A DNA stretch of 64,000 nucleotides, taken from the NCBI GenBank assembly GCA_020284085.1, contig JACEVL010000803.1:431988-495987 (forward strand), written 5' to 3'. The position numbers were made by a program, and so were the translations under genes. The stretch comes from Aporrectodea caliginosa. Taxonomy: Eukaryota; Annelida; Clitellata; Crassiclitellata; Lumbricidae. The notes below the pieces were generated by a model. The model did not search any database, was not told the origin of the DNA, and was given only the letters and a program-made list of their open reading frames with translations. This document shows positions 11,241 to 22,560 of this stretch, one piece after another; the stretch's first letter is position 1, and each line of letters opens with the position of its first letter.

Positions 11241-11314
11241 CACGTGCAGTGCGCTTATATAGGGTACATAGTTAAAGAGCAACAGATGAGTTCATTCACA
11301 CATTCATTCATTCA

Positions 11315-11375
11315 TTCATTTCAAAGATTTTGAAGCGGCGCTATATAAATATCTTAAATGAATCAATGAAATGAA
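11315..11375 (+). mobile_element. LINE/SINE tail fragment
   Basis: A GAAGCGGCGCTATATAAATA-type motif is preceded by (ATTC)n and followed by GAATCAATGAAATGAAT. Only the tail remains. Confidence 0.5.
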
Positions 11376-11586
11376 TATATGTATGTCTATGTTCTGTGAC
11401 GATCCTTTTGTATGTTTGTGTAGTACTGTGACGGTCCTTGTAGGCCTACATATGGATGGTCCTTGTATCTACAGATGTATGTTTTGGGTCAGGCTCCACG
11501 CTAACTTTGTGATCTTATCCGGCGTCCTCTTTCGGCTGCCTCTGGTCGCCATCTCCGTTCATTAAATCGACATGACCTCTTGGTGC

Positions 11587-11917
11587 CTAGGACTCAGGGC
11601 TGCCGACAGAAATTCCGGGCCCCTAGGCAGAGCAGTCACGGGCCCCTAACTATCCTTCGCCTTTATGAGAATTTTTTAAACAAAGTGAAATAATTATAGT
11701 GCACATACGACCCTACAAAATTATATTTATATGTGCAACTTTTGCAGTTACGTGTCCGTAATATTATATTTTATATGGCATAAAATCATAAACTTTGTAT
11801 ATCTGATTATAATATATTTCATAAATTGATTGCGGGCCTAGCCCGGGTCCCTAAAAGTCGCCGGGCCCCTGGGCATTTGCCCCCCCCCTGCCCCCTCTCG
11901 GCGGGCCTGCTAGGACT
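11587..11917. mobile_element. 315-bp hAT-type element with 8-bp TSD
   Basis: The element spans 11595-11909. The left end CAGGGCTGCCGACAG and the right end (reverse complement) CAGGCCCGCCGAGAG match at 12 of 15 positions. The flanking duplication CTAGGACT is exact (11587-11594 and 11910-11917). The interior is non-coding and AT-rich between GC-rich ends. A longer degenerate relative lies at 2486-2920. Confidence 0.88.
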
Positions 11918-11944
11918 CGGACTGCTACTGTCCAGTATACCGCG

Positions 11945-12160
11945 CTTATGCGTCTGTTGGCCCTTTGCTCTGGAACGATCTTCCCTCTATGACTCGCTCT
12001 ATGATCTTAGCTGGTGGTACTTCTGTCTCTGCCCGTACTCTCAAGACTTTTCTTTTCTCTCGGGGCTTTTCGCACTGGGGGCGCCTCTGATTAGGTCGAA
12101 CTGACTGAGAGGGCTTTAGAAAGCCGTAAATACAATACAGTAAATACAATACAATGTTTG
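11945..12160 (+). mobile_element. CR1/L2-like LINE C-terminal fragment
   Basis: The plus strand encodes LLWNDLPSMTRSM and then TLKTFLFSRGFSH, the WNxLP..LKTxLF signature near the C-terminus of CR1/L2-type ORF2 proteins. GGGGCGCCTCTGATTAGG and an ATACA-rich tail (to 12160) follow. Confidence 0.65.
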
Positions 12161-12204
12161 TGTGATACTGTGGCAGTTTGGAAATTTTGATAAGTCGCTG
12201 GCAG

Positions 12205-12266
12205 GAGTAGTGTAAGCAGTGCTGCGCTCGGTAAGAACTTGGATGGATGACCGTCCTTAGGAGACC
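12205..12266 (+). ncRNA. 5S rRNA-like fragment (pseudogene or 5S-derived SINE)
   Basis: GTAAGCAG, GCTCGGTAAGAACTTGGATG and GATGACCGTC follow in the order and spacing of the 3' half of animal 5S rRNA (GTTAAGCAG..CGGTTAGTACTTGGATGGG..GACCG). It includes the internal promoter region. The 5' half is absent and several bases differ, so it is not a functional 5S gene. It could be a relic of a 5S-derived (SINE3-like) retroposon. Confidence 0.6.
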
Positions 12267-12699
12267 ACAGACACAGACCACCCGTTACCCAAACAGTCCT
12301 CTATCCTTTCACGATGAGCGCCAGTGAAAGTTAAAAGCTGCGAAAAGGTTTTCGTGGTCGTGTCTTGGATTAAACCGAAAAATCCTCTGAACTAATACGC
12401 TTGCGATGAGTTTGCATGAAGATATATGCGAACGAATGTGTAACCTTTGCTCTAGTTTACCTCTAGCTTTTCGGTAATCGTTATTTACTTTCAACTTTGC
12501 TTTTACATCACCTTTTACCGGTATCCTTAGATTGTCCTTTGAACATCCATGCCATCTGTCAACTTTCGACGGGAATCCGTTTGTTGGTTCTACGTGTCAT
12601 GCGTGGGCCCGCCACTATCGACTCTTCAAGAAGCCTTACTGCGTATTGTTTTGTTAACATGATGTAATATTTTCGTTCGTAATGACACTTGCCATCATA
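12267..12699. other. No recognised feature
   Basis: Nothing that I can support. Confidence 0.35.
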
Positions 12700-12783
12700 A
12701 TAGGCTAGCGCAGAAAGCGTCTTTGAGTAGGTCTCTTGGAGAAGCGCTGTATAAATTCTCAGAATAAATGAATGAATGAATCC
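12700..12783 (+). mobile_element. LINE/SINE tail fragment with (GAAT)n
   Basis: CTTTGAGTAGGTCTCTTGGA, then AGCGCTGTATAAATTCT and (GAAT)n, matching the shared tail. Upstream body not recognised. Confidence 0.65.
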
Positions 12784-12856
12784 TTTATACAATTTATCTT
12801 GACCTTTAACTATTTAATTGTTACAATAGGCAGCTACACTTGAAATATGTACTCAC

Positions 12857-12966
12857 AGCCATTCGATTCCCGCAGACAGGGCCACGAGATGAGCTAGGAT
12901 CGTCAGGAAGACGGTTCGTGGAAAGAAGGAGTTGACGAGTTTTCCCAGAGATTTCGAAGTCGCCAT
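12857..12966 (-). CDS. Possible first coding exon with a hydrophobic segment (TMEM107-like at best)
   Basis: On the minus strand an ATG at 12966 opens 36 codons plus two bases, followed immediately by a strong donor GTGAGT (12856-12851). The peptide starts MATSKSLGKLVNSFFPR and continues VFLTILAHLVALSAGIEW, a basic start followed by a membrane-spanning stretch. The FLTxLAHLV phrase recalls the first transmembrane helix of TMEM107, a ciliary transition-zone protein, but this is from memory and weak. I found no downstream exon in the window. Two decayed copies lie 1.7-2 kb further along the minus strand, so it may instead be part of a repeat. Confidence 0.35.
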
Positions 12967-14193
12967 TCTGATCAGCTGCCTTCGACGAAACCACCTTCCG
13001 TTGTCCTTGCTTAGTTTTGATAGCACAGAGGAGCTATCGTCAGCAGGTCTGTGGTGTGAGCTTCTCTCTTCCCGGCTGATTAAGAATTTCGACAACGGCT
13101 AAAATCTCTCTCGGTCTTGACACCGATTCTTCTGATCCAGCTGTTCTCTCAAACAGTTTAACAACGTCTCAAACTAAACATGCAATTATTCTCCAAAGGT
13201 ATCGATACAGGCCTAAACCGAGGTCTAATCTTACGTCTTCGATTACAGGCCTATAGATTATAATCGGAAGATTGTAGTTATAGTATACGTCTAAACAATA
13301 AGCACGGGGTTTAAGCTCTATATAGGGAATCTGTAGAGTATAAGCCTAAGCCGCAGAATGAACTTAAAAGCATAACAGACGATGGAAGATTTAGACAGGA
13401 GACAGCTATCGGTTTCTGCTATAAGCTTAGAAGCATACTCAACCAGACTATATAGTCGACTACTTCTTTGAGATTCTTCCGCTGAAGTCCACCAAAAGAA
13501 ACAGTTGTGTCTGTTTGCAAACGGACCGTATGCGAAATAAGTAGGCAGACTATTCAATACATGAACTAAACTGACAAACCTCTAAGACAATAACGAATCT
13601 CCAACGTCTTCTTTTGAATAAGTTTCCAGGTTATAATCCTTCATTTATAGACCTACGTGCCTACGCATCGCGTGGAATCGTGTGTAGCGACAGGATAACA
13701 AACAGCAAAACTCCTACGTCTCTATCTCAGCGCAACTTGCGGCAGTTTGCGAGAAATCTCCTTTGTGAGAAACGACCACAAATCAGCAGAAATATTCAGA
13801 TTATAGCTTAATTGAGCAATTGACCGTGTTACGCACAATGACTACTATGCAGCACAAAGGAGCCGCTGCGCACGATTCACATCAGTCTTTTTAAAGCACA
13901 CGGTTGATTTCCGCGAATCCAAAACGGAGCAGACTCTTCTCTATACAGTCCCCAGATTTCGCGATCAACGATGAAGAGAGTCTCGCTCTATAGAACGAAT
14001 AGGAATCCAATTGCGACCTAAACAGAGTCGTAATTTATGTTGGCGCACGTAACATTCTATTGATGTATTTCTTTAAAGCTCAGCGCTACACGCATCAGAT
14101 CTCACTGCGGCTCAACGCTATCCAACCTCATATAGTATACTAGCACTAGCGCATGCGCAATTCAGGAATATCCTTACTATATAGAGCTTGATT
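12967..14193. other. No recognised feature
   Basis: If 12857-12966 is a real first exon, its promoter and 5' UTR would lie in 12967-13300. Elsewhere only short frames without known domains are seen. Confidence 0.3.
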
Positions 14194-14195
14194 TA

Positions 14196-14233
<38 letters not shown>

Positions 14234-14246
14234 CATACATACATAA
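14194..14246. repeat. (TA)n / (TACA)n microsatellite
   Basis: Alternating TA dinucleotides followed by TACATACATACA. Confidence 0.85.
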
Positions 14247-14689
14247 TATGTCATGTATATACATATGACTTATTCCCATATATACGACTCGTCTGTATGT
14301 ATCTATATGGTTTATTCTCTAGTCTTTTACCTCCAAACTAAACTCGCCGTACGTGCAGGGATGCATTCAACTTTCGCCATTGATGCACGCTGGTGGCTGG
14401 TCTCCTCTTTCTTCTAATTCCTTCCCCACCGCCGTCGCCCAAGGGGGGTTGTCCGCTTGCCCGTCCCCTCGACCCCCATTGGCCGATGCTTTGGCCGGGT
14501 CGTGATTTTAGTCGGCGGTCGCTTTGTGGCGCTACGGTCGGCTTCTTTATCTGCTTGACGCCGGATATAATGTACGACCGAATCCTGAGGCTATGCCGAC
14601 CATGCAGCCTGCCCATGTCTCAACGCCACCTCTGATTTATTATGCCCTATACTTCTCGTTATTGCAATACATTACCAGCGATTCCTTCG
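14247..14689. other. No recognised feature
   Basis: A GC-rich patch at 14400-14600 carries overlapping open frames on both strands. I see no domain or splice context, so no gene is called. Confidence 0.35.
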
Positions 14690-15190
14690 ACTATACACAC
14701 GCACGCACACACACACACGCGCATACCTAGACACACACACACACACACACACACGCACGCACGCACACACACCACACACACACACACACACACACTCACG
14801 CAAACACACTTACGCAAACACACACACACCTACGCACACATACACACACCGACATACATACATATATACATACAGACACACACACACACACATACTCACA
14901 CATACACGCACACACATACATACGCACATACACACACACACACACACACACAAACACCTACATATGACACACAATTATGTATAGATCACACATGTGTGTA
15001 CACACACATACATACAGTGCGTGTTCTGTGTGTGTGTGTGTGTCTGTGTGTACAAACACATACATCATACACCTAAGCACACATTTATTCACACCTATAT
15101 ATTATACATATAATATTGTGTGTGTATATACCTGGGTGTCTATGTGTATAATGGGTGGTGTGTGTGTCAGTGTGTAGGTGTGTATGTCTA
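14690..15190. repeat. (AC)n tract switching to (GT)n
   Basis: A long CA-rich tract (14693-15010) turns into TG-rich sequence at 15025-15190, giving a large imperfect inverted repeat at microsatellite scale. Open frames here (Thr-His and Val-Cys repeats) are artefacts. Confidence 0.9.
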
Positions 15191-15194
15191 TGTG

Positions 15195-15765
15195 TAGATT
15201 ATCAGTTCCTGACGACAGCCATCTGGTGGCGATGTGTGTAAATAAATGATCTCCATTTTCCTCGGTCATTTGCCAAGTCCTGAGCTCCTCTCAATGTTAT
15301 AGTCCAAGTCTTATTATATCTTTGTTTATTTTGTGTATCAGCTAGAAAAGTCTTGATTTTCCTTCCTTTTCCTTTCCTTCGAATCTTACTATGTAACTGT
15401 AAAACGATTGGTTACAAAATAAGTGATTGAATGATTGATGCACTGTGAGATCGATAACTAGCATTCTTTCCAATGGCCAAATCATCGGAGTCTTTACTGA
15501 ACGACTTTGTCCAATTGGATTGCTTGATGTCTTATGTCAAAATTTCTAATTTGCCATTGTCTTGAAATTCCTGCAATCTTCCGTAGCCATTCCAGAAATC
15601 ATTTCTGCTGTGAGTATTCTTTTCTCGTCATGCTTAGGAATACGCATTGCCCAGCATTCTGATCGGTATAAAAACTTAAGACTGTAAGTTCTATATGTCT
15701 CGTTTTTTGTCTTGCTATTCTGAGATTTCCCTAATCCTGTATACATCTTTTTCAGTTTCCAAATT
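15195..15765 (-). mobile_element. RTE-like LINE ORF2 fragment
   Basis: On the minus strand, 15760-15560 encodes FLYRSECWAMR and KHDEKRILTAEM, the thumb-region motif after the reverse transcriptase (YGSECWA..). 15320-15195 encodes NDRGKWRSFIYTHRHQM and a stop, the C-terminal end. Stops and frameshifts lie between. The downstream (AC)n tract fits a microsatellite tail. Confidence 0.72.
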
Positions 15766-15788
15766 TGCGGTGTGTCCTTTTGTGTGTT

Positions 15789-15789
<1 letters not shown>

Positions 15790-15870
<81 letters not shown>

Positions 15871-15871
15871 G
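15790..15871. repeat. (TA)n microsatellite
   Basis: About 80 bp of TA dinucleotides with one AAATA interruption. Confidence 0.95.
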
Positions 15872-16355
15872 GTTCAAAATCTCAAATGGCATGAATCCAT
15901 AAAGCCATATAGATAGAACTGTATTTGTGTATATCTATATGCATAGGCCTAATTATATATGCTGGTCTAGGCGTAGTCATGCACCTCTCCAAAATGTCGG
16001 ATACCGTGATAAGTTGTCGAAGTTGTAATGAAGTATATATAGCCTATATATACAAACAGTATCTGTACATGAGAAAGAGTTTACACAATTAAATGACTGT
16101 AACAGACTAAGAGACGTGTGGGGTTAGACCATTTGGCTGCTCGAGTTATCTCGGTTCGTCGTGGTTTTATTGTTGAGCGCTTAGAGACTGAAACAATTGG
16201 AAGGTCTCGGATCTAAGACACCGAACGCAGTGTTCCACGTGTTTACCGGTTGTTTCTCCGAATACAAGTAGGCCGAGGTCTAGATTGTGCGTCGTAATGT
16301 TAAACAATAGTGATGACAGACGATCAAGTAACCCACTGGTGATAAAAGGGCGCAC
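15872..16355. other. No recognised feature
   Basis: Contains one TAGGCCTA palindrome (15944). No gene is seen. Confidence 0.35.
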
Positions 16356-16620
16356 AGCTTTGCTCTCTCTGTCTCTGTCTGTCTGTCTCTTTGTCTTTGT
16401 CTCTCTCTCTCTCCCCCTGTCTCTCTCCCTCTCCCTCCCTGTTTGTATCTCTCTCTGTTTGTCTCTCTGTGTTTCTGTGTGTGTGTGTCTCTCTCTCTCT
16501 GTCTCTCTCTGTCTGTCTCTCTCTCTCTCTCTGTTTGCATATCTGTGTGTGTGTGTCTGTCTCTCTGTCTCTGTCTCTGTCTCTCTCTCGCTCTGTCTCT
16601 CTATGTCACTGTCCTCCACT
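16356..16620. repeat. (CT)n / (CTGT)n polypyrimidine tract
   Basis: CTCTCT, CTGTCTGT and GTGTCT runs, almost pyrimidine-only on the plus strand apart from G. Open frames of Ser/Leu/Cys on the plus strand and Arg/Glu/Thr on the minus strand are artefacts. Confidence 0.92.
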
Positions 16621-16800
16621 TCCTTCCTCCATATCTTGCTTTCCTTCTCACCCACTACTCTACCTCTCGACTCTTCTTATGTAACCCGCGTCTACCTGCG
16701 TCGCACTATCTCTCTTTATTATATCTCTCCACTATATTCTTTTGAAAGTTGTGAGCACATTCGTCATGGGCTTGCGCCATCCTATCCTCACCCTGAAGCC

Positions 16801-16843
16801 AGAATGAATGAATGAATGAATGAATGAATGAATGAATGAATAT
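16801..16843. repeat. (GAAT)n microsatellite
   Basis: Ten or so tandem GAAT units, the same tetranucleotide that terminates the LINE/SINE tails in this window. The upstream tail is missing here. Confidence 0.85.
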
Positions 16844-17179
16844 AAGATTTTCGTGCCGGGCATCAACTTAAATCATAGGTACGGTCAGTCGCTAATGAGA
16901 GGGAAGATGGGCAGCCGAGGGAAAAAGCTAAGTGCCCGATGGATTCACGAAATAGGCCTATAAAGTTTTAAGTTGAAGGATGAGATTGTTGGGGATGATC
17001 TTATGTGTAAAGGCATTTAATTCCAGACAGCGGGTGAGGATGAGATAAGAGCACGTGCACCGAAAGCCTTACCAAAAAAGTCTGACGAAACTTAAGAAGA
17101 TCAGAAGATCCCTGGATCGTATAATACGTGCAGGGACCCTGGAACGTGAAGTTCGTGAACGTCAATTGCAGATCAAAGG

Positions 17180-18015
17180 GAAGCAGGCTGTCAACTATGA
17201 GCTCTTCACACCCGTCTCAAGCTATCCCGCCGTCCGTCACCAGCTGAGTTCGGCTTCCCGTTGTCAGCTCTTGGTCCCGCCGCGCTCTCGCACGTCGGTG
17301 CGAGCTGGGCGCGCCTATTTCTCTCTAGAGTAATCTGCCACAAGACATACGATCACTGGCATCTTTAACGTTTTCTGTTCTACTTAAGACAAATTTGTTC
17401 GGTGATTCCTAGGTAGGCCTGCTGGAGCGCCTCATTGGCCGCCTTCCTAAATATGATTCTGTCTCTGCCAATATTCGTGATGTCCTTCACTGGCTCCCTG
17501 TTTCTCAGCGCATCTCCTACCAAGTTGCTGCACTTGCCTTGCGGTGCCTTCTTGGCTGCGCTCCATCCTACTTGTCTGATCTTTGTCGACCTGTCTCTGA
17601 CCTCGCAGCCCGTCGAACTCCTCGCGTTCTTCAGCAAGGGGGGAACTTTTGGTCCCGCGAGCTCGCACTTCTATTAGACAGCGTCCAGCCTTTTCGATTG
17701 TGGGTCCCTCCAACTGGTGTGCCCTCCCACTAGACTTGCGATTGATGCCTCGGCTAAACTGGCCTGCTTTTATAAGTCCCTCAAATCACACTTTTTAGCA
17801 GTATGGGAATTGTAAAAAAATAACTGGGGGTTAGACGTTGATTTATGTGCAGTTTGGGTGTGAAATGTAGACTTTACTATGGGAGCCTAAAAAAGACTAG
17901 GGGTTGAACCCCCGACAATTCTCACCCTGCTTTTTAGCTGTGGCTGGGAGCGCCTCTGAGTAGGTATCTTGAAGAGGCGCTATATAAATTCTCGGAATGA
18001 ATGAATGAATGGAGT
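17180..18015 (+). mobile_element. Two stacked CR1/L2-like LINE 3' fragments
   Basis: 17200-17400 encodes QLLVPPRSRT and then NLPQDIRSLASLTFSVLL, a C-terminal piece. 17450-17730 encodes VLHWLPVSQRISYQVAAL, RCLLGCAPSYLSDLCRPVSD and WNW-like remnants, again the region just after the reverse transcriptase. It closes at 17940-18012 with GAGCGCCTCTGAGTAG..GGCGCTATATAAATTCTCGG and (GAAT)n. Frameshifts show it is dead. Confidence 0.75.
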
Positions 18016-18736
18016 TGATAGATGATAGTAGTAACCACTTTAAAAGCAATGCGCCTTGAGATATATGGAGCCAATGGAGTTGCTCCTGAAGACCTGCAGA
18101 TGAGAGTTTACAACTGGCGCAGAACTTGGCGGTAATCCCGTTTGTTCTGGTAGCAATCTATTGAAATTATAAGAGGTGCGATAAAGCACAGAATGAGCAC
18201 AATCCAGTCTTGCCTGAATACAGCCTGTGACAGCCACAGCAATAGAGGTGGTCAATGGTCATACCATACCGTCAGTAAACAGGTCATGATGATTGCCTCA
18301 GGGCTCTAAGACGGAATAAGGCGGTTTGGATATTTTAATCAGATTCTTCTGGACAGAAGGTAGCTATAGCCTATACCTAATCTGCTAGGGGGTCATTATC
18401 GCTGCAGTGGGGGACGTGATATACCTCAGGGCAGAAACAGAATGCCACTGATGGGAAATGCTTTTAAAATCAATTGAGATTCAATCTGATCCAGTTAGAG
18501 GCGAGTTTCACCGGCTGGCTATGCTTAATGAGAAAATCGGGTTTGTATTCGATAGAAGGTAGGCCTATAGAGGTGAACCGAGTGATTGAGCGTTCTACTT
18601 GTAGGCTATGGCAACAATAAGATCTTCGTTCCACGCATGCTTTTCAAAAACGTCTATTAGATGAAAAACTGCCTTCTCTCAATAACTCATGTATTCTGTT
18701 GCGTTTTGTCGACAGTTTTGTGTTAAATAAACGAAT
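18016..18736. other. No gene; probable degenerate retroelement DNA
   Basis: 18050-18600 looks like LINE 3'-UTR-type sequence but I cannot match it to another copy here. A TAGGCCTA palindrome is at 18560. Confidence 0.35.
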
Positions 18737-18760
18737 ATGATGATGATGATGATGATGATG
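18737..18760. repeat. (GAT)n microsatellite after AATAAACGAATAT
   Basis: A short (GAT)n follows TTAAATAAACGAAT, reminiscent of a retroelement 3' end with a microsatellite tail. Confidence 0.6.
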
Positions 18761-19266
18761 GTTTCTGTGTATGGACCGTAAGCAAGTCCTTTGCGCACAG
18801 TTGCTCAGCGCCATCGATGTTTCATCGTATGGTCGTCGTATACGTGCCTTCCGAGCATTCACGGGAAGGCAATGTCAAATACAGTTGAATCATTGAATGT
18901 ACTGTATTAATTAAGCTGTATCGACATCGTCATATGAAAATGAATGGTCACTGCAATCTCTACCGTAATCTGAAGACGCAGTTTCGCTTCTTCGGTTATA
19001 TATCGCAAGAGCTTCAAAAGAAGAGGGCCCTCGGAGCGAGGGCACCTTGGTTGAAAAGAAACCTCATAATCTATGAGTGTGGAGTATTGTTGTATTGTAT
19101 TGGGCTATTTATAAAGCGCTTCTCACAGCAAAAGCCTTTCAGAAGCGCTCCCAGTGCGAGCAACCTGAGGGAAAAGGCAGGATTTTAGTTTAGAAAAAGA
19201 TGTGGAGACTACCAGAAAGGATGGCAGAGTGAACCGGTGGAGGAAGTCCATTCCACAGAGAAGGAC

Positions 19267-19440
19267 CTATGCAGGCGAAGGATCTGGATTGAGCCATCGC
19301 AGTCCTGACACGGGGAACAAAAGGTCAAGCCGATCAGAGGATCGAAGAGGACGCAGCGAAGTGGCAGAGAGTGGGCGAAGCACGAGATCGCAAAGGTACT
19401 TCGGAGCTAGAATCAACTGAGACGTAAGGACTAAAAAGAG
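19267..19440 (-). mobile_element. LINE ORF2 C-terminal fragment, minus strand
   Basis: The minus strand encodes LAPKYLCDLVLRPLSATSLR and then PLRSSDRLDLLFPVS, the same stretch that the plus-strand fragment at 35135-35510 encodes (LAPKYLCESIRRPISA..RSSDQLDLFVP). Confidence 0.65.
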
Positions 19441-19519
19441 TACGTAGCCTATTATAGATCGATGATCACAGTATTTCGGGCTCCACCTATCTAGAAGGAC
19501 GACAGCCGAAGACAGAACG

Positions 19520-19757
19520 GCACTGCATAGCGTCGAGGCCAGCGCATAGCGTCGAGGCCATCGCAAAGCGTCGTGGCCATCGCATAGCGTCGTGGCCATC
19601 ACATAGCGTCGAGGCCATCGCATAGCGTCGTGGCCATCGCCGAGCGTCGTGGCCATCGCAAAGCGTCGTGGCCATCGCATAGCGTCGTCGTGGCCATCGC
19701 AAAGCGTCGTGGCCATCGCAAAGCGTCGTGGCCATCGCGTAGCGTCATGGCCATCGC
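19520..19757. repeat. 18-bp GC-rich minisatellite
   Basis: About 13 tandem copies of a unit close to GCATAGCGTCGTGGCCATC with A/G and T/A variants. It separates a minus-strand LINE fragment from a plus-strand one. The long frames that cross it on the minus strand (ATTLCDGHDA repeats) are artefacts. Confidence 0.9.
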
Positions 19758-20075
19758 TAGTTTGGCGGTGTCTCGCTGGTTGTGCTCCGTCCTACCTTTC
19801 TGACCTGTCTAGGTCTCTGACCTATAGCCACCCGTCGGGCACAGCATTCCTCGGCCAAGGGAAAGCTTCTTGTCCCCCGGGCCCGTTCATCTCTCAGGCA
19901 GCGCCGCGCCTTCTTCATTGTTGGGCTCTCAACCTTGAAGGGGCTCCCACTTCAGCTGCGCCTTCATGCCTTGCAGCAATATGCCTGCTTTCTGCCGCCT
20001 GCTCAAGTCTCCTCTGTTTAACCGTGGCTGGGCTGGGAGCGCCTCTGGATAGATTCCTTGAAGGGGCGCTATCCA
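19758..20075 (+). mobile_element. CR1/L2-like LINE 3' fragment
   Basis: Encodes VWRCLAGCAPSYLSDLSRSL, closely similar to the fragment at 31490 (VWRCLAGWAPSYLRELCRPL), then drifts out of frame. It ends with TGGGAGCGCCTCTGGATAG..CTTGAAGGGGCGCTATCC. Confidence 0.75.
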
Positions 20076-20772
20076 GGTCAATATTCAAAGGAGATAAGGA
20101 GGCAGAGATCAGAGAGACAGCCTGTGGTGTATAGGTCCTAAGTGAGTTGAAAACGGAAAGTCTTGAGAACGAAATAACATAATCAGCGACTAAGCAGAAC
20201 GAACAGATACAGGGAGTTCATAAAAATCTAGTTTTGGACTTGGGAGTCAAGAGGAGGAAGTCGCCCTTAGGGTTCGTGTAACCACGCCTCAGTTTCCAAA
20301 AAGCTCAGCATAATTAAAGCCAGTCACTCAGTACAGCTAGACTGTACAACTTCCAACTCAAGTAGTAAAAACAGACATCACACTGTTCACACACCAACAA
20401 AGTGTAAAGAGCTACGGTACGTATTATTAAGCCACTTTGACCTAAATGTAAATACATGTATACACGTTTTTATATACCGATAGCATGGCCTCGACTCTGC
20501 TTATTTTTCAATGAATTTATCGGGTGAGTTCCTTCACCACCGCTCGCCCGTTTGAATGGGCGCCACGCCATTTAAGGTCCCCATGCATGGACCGCAACTC
20601 GCCCGAGATTTAAATCTCTGAAATACGCCAGCAACGGAAGGCGAACAGCGAGCCTCACGCTCTCTAACACGGAGGCACGCTGGACGCAGCCTACGCTCTA
20701 ACCAATGTTAACTGGGCCTAGAGCATCACAAAACAAAACAGGAGACAAGCGCTACAGATTAACTCTACGTTC
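20076..20772. repeat. Dispersed repeats without coding content
   Basis: 20484-20610 (GGCCTCGACTCTGCT, CACGCCATTTAAGGTCCCC) recurs at about 30030-30160 inside the DNA element in RAB6 intron 4. 20100-20220 shares phrases with 9550 and 54200-54330. Confidence 0.5.
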
Positions 20773-21054
20773 GGGGGCTTGCGATAGTCTAACAGTTAGC
20801 GCTCTGGACTGTCAACCGTGAGGTCGGGGTTTATATCCCTTCCAGGGCAAAAATTTGTTTCCAGATTTCTGCTCCATCTGCGCCTTCAGCCAACTCAGGT
20901 ATATTGTGCACACTGACCGTACACTGTCGGTGGGAAGATGAGATGGCAAGGGAGAGGACTGGCCATCCGCCCTCGTATGCCGAGGCTAAGAAAATGAAGT
21001 CACTAACACCCATGGCTGCCTCTTAGCTAGCTTAAAGACATGGTCTTCTTCTTA
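20773..21054 (+). mobile_element. SINE type A, copy 3
   Basis: GTTAGCGCTCTGGACTGTCA, a mutated B box (GTTTATATCC), CACTGTCGGTGGGAAGATGA, CCGAGGCTAAGAAAATGAAG and a CTTCTTCTT end. Confidence 0.85.
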
Positions 21055-22304
21055 CTCCAGATTCAAATAACCTTCAACAGAGTCACCAAGATGGATGCAT
21101 CACAAGAAACGAAATTTATTATGTAAAATTCGTGATTAACAACACCTTGATAGCAAACAGGAAGCTTCAGTTAAACCACTTAAACCCAAAGATTACGCTA
21201 ATTTTAGTAAATTACCCCAACTGCCCAAAGGAGAGATAAATTTATGAAGACATGCTTCTGGTCATATGCTCTACTTCAACCAAATTTGAGGCACATGTCA
21301 CACTAACATCTGTGAAACGTTTATTTAACATACAACCAACAGCTAAGGATTTCATCATAGACTTCCACTATGCAATATTTGCGTACAATTAAACACGTGT
21401 GAATGGGTAGTGGAAGGATACCCCTTGAAACATGCTGCCAGGTTCAAACAGCAGGAACTGAACTCTGGACACAGGAGATGAAGACTGCCTGGTCACCACT
21501 CTAACAGTATATATAATTATATAATTAGAGCATGTTATATATATTATATATTATATATACATGTATATGTATATAACCATAACCGTAAATTTTATTATTA
21601 TTGATCTATATATTTATATATCTACATTGTGTACTTGTGTACCATTTATGTCATATTCAGAAATTATGTTCCTCATACACAACATAATGAACGTAGCATA
21701 TATAGTTATATACATACATATACCCAATAATCCATACAGTACGGTACATTGTATGTGGTTAGGAATGTAAAGGCTCCACAAAGACCAATTTCAACTTTAC
21801 CACTGCAGATGCCAAGTTGGGATGTCACTGGGCACCATTACGGGATCAATGTCAGTACAACCAAATGCATCAGTTCGCTTTGGGGATCATCCATTTAGGA
21901 CGTCTGCTGTAAGGAGAATGGTCACCCAAATGCAAGGAGAGTTAAACCTAATGTGAATGACAGCATCTAAAATTGATACATACAGCTATTTCAGTTCAGC
22001 CTGTGGCATAAAAACCAACCTGAGTCACATAGGAGACTTTACAGCTGTGGATCTGATTACGGTAACTCCCTTTACTGATCACACCCTTATTAGATGACAC
22101 AATCGAAATTAATACATCATAATTAACTCCCTAATTAACTCCATAATTAACTCCATGTGTCAAGATTGACAAAGCATTATTAGCTTTTGTTTGTTCAACC
22201 TTCCCATGAGCCTTTGTACATGGTTGAAATCTGAACCTACCTATTAGCCATTTATCTATCTCAAAACTTCACATACAGTAATTTACAATTTCAGTAATAA
22301 ACCA
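21055..22304 (-). other. AT-rich flank downstream of RAB6, possible distal 3' UTR
   Basis: No gene is recognised. On the minus strand an AATAAA hexamer lies at about 21115-21120, close to where the SINE-bearing DNA begins. If RAB6 has a long 3' UTR it could end here, but nothing in the sequence proves transcription. Confidence 0.3.
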
Positions 22305-22560
22305 TCATGATCAAGCCTTCCATTTCCTTCTGTCCGCCGTCGCATCTCTCAGTTCTGCCAAATTCATTCCAGTTGTTTCATGTATCAATGTCCATCAGCT
22401 TTTTCCTTGGTCGTCCTTGTTTTCTCCTTCCCTCTCCATATGCTAACATAATTTCCTTTTCCAATCCATCTGATCGCATGACATGACCAAAGAACCTCAA
22501 CTTTGCTCTTAGCACTGTTTGTTGTAGTGTCTCTTCATTCTCAATTCCGATACTCATGCA
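22305..22560 (-). mobile_element. RTE-like LINE ORF2 C-terminal fragment
   Basis: The minus strand encodes LRAKLRFFGHVMRSDG, then GEGRRKQGRPRKKLMD, then LAELRDATADRRKWK after a frameshift: the WFGHVxR and GRPRxxW motifs followed by the DRxxW end. This is the same protein region as 233-375 and 15195-15765. Confidence 0.75.

Noticed and set aside
16167..16655. 162-codon Arg/Glu/Thr-rich frame on the minus strand
   Set aside because: It is the reverse strand of the (CT)n tract.
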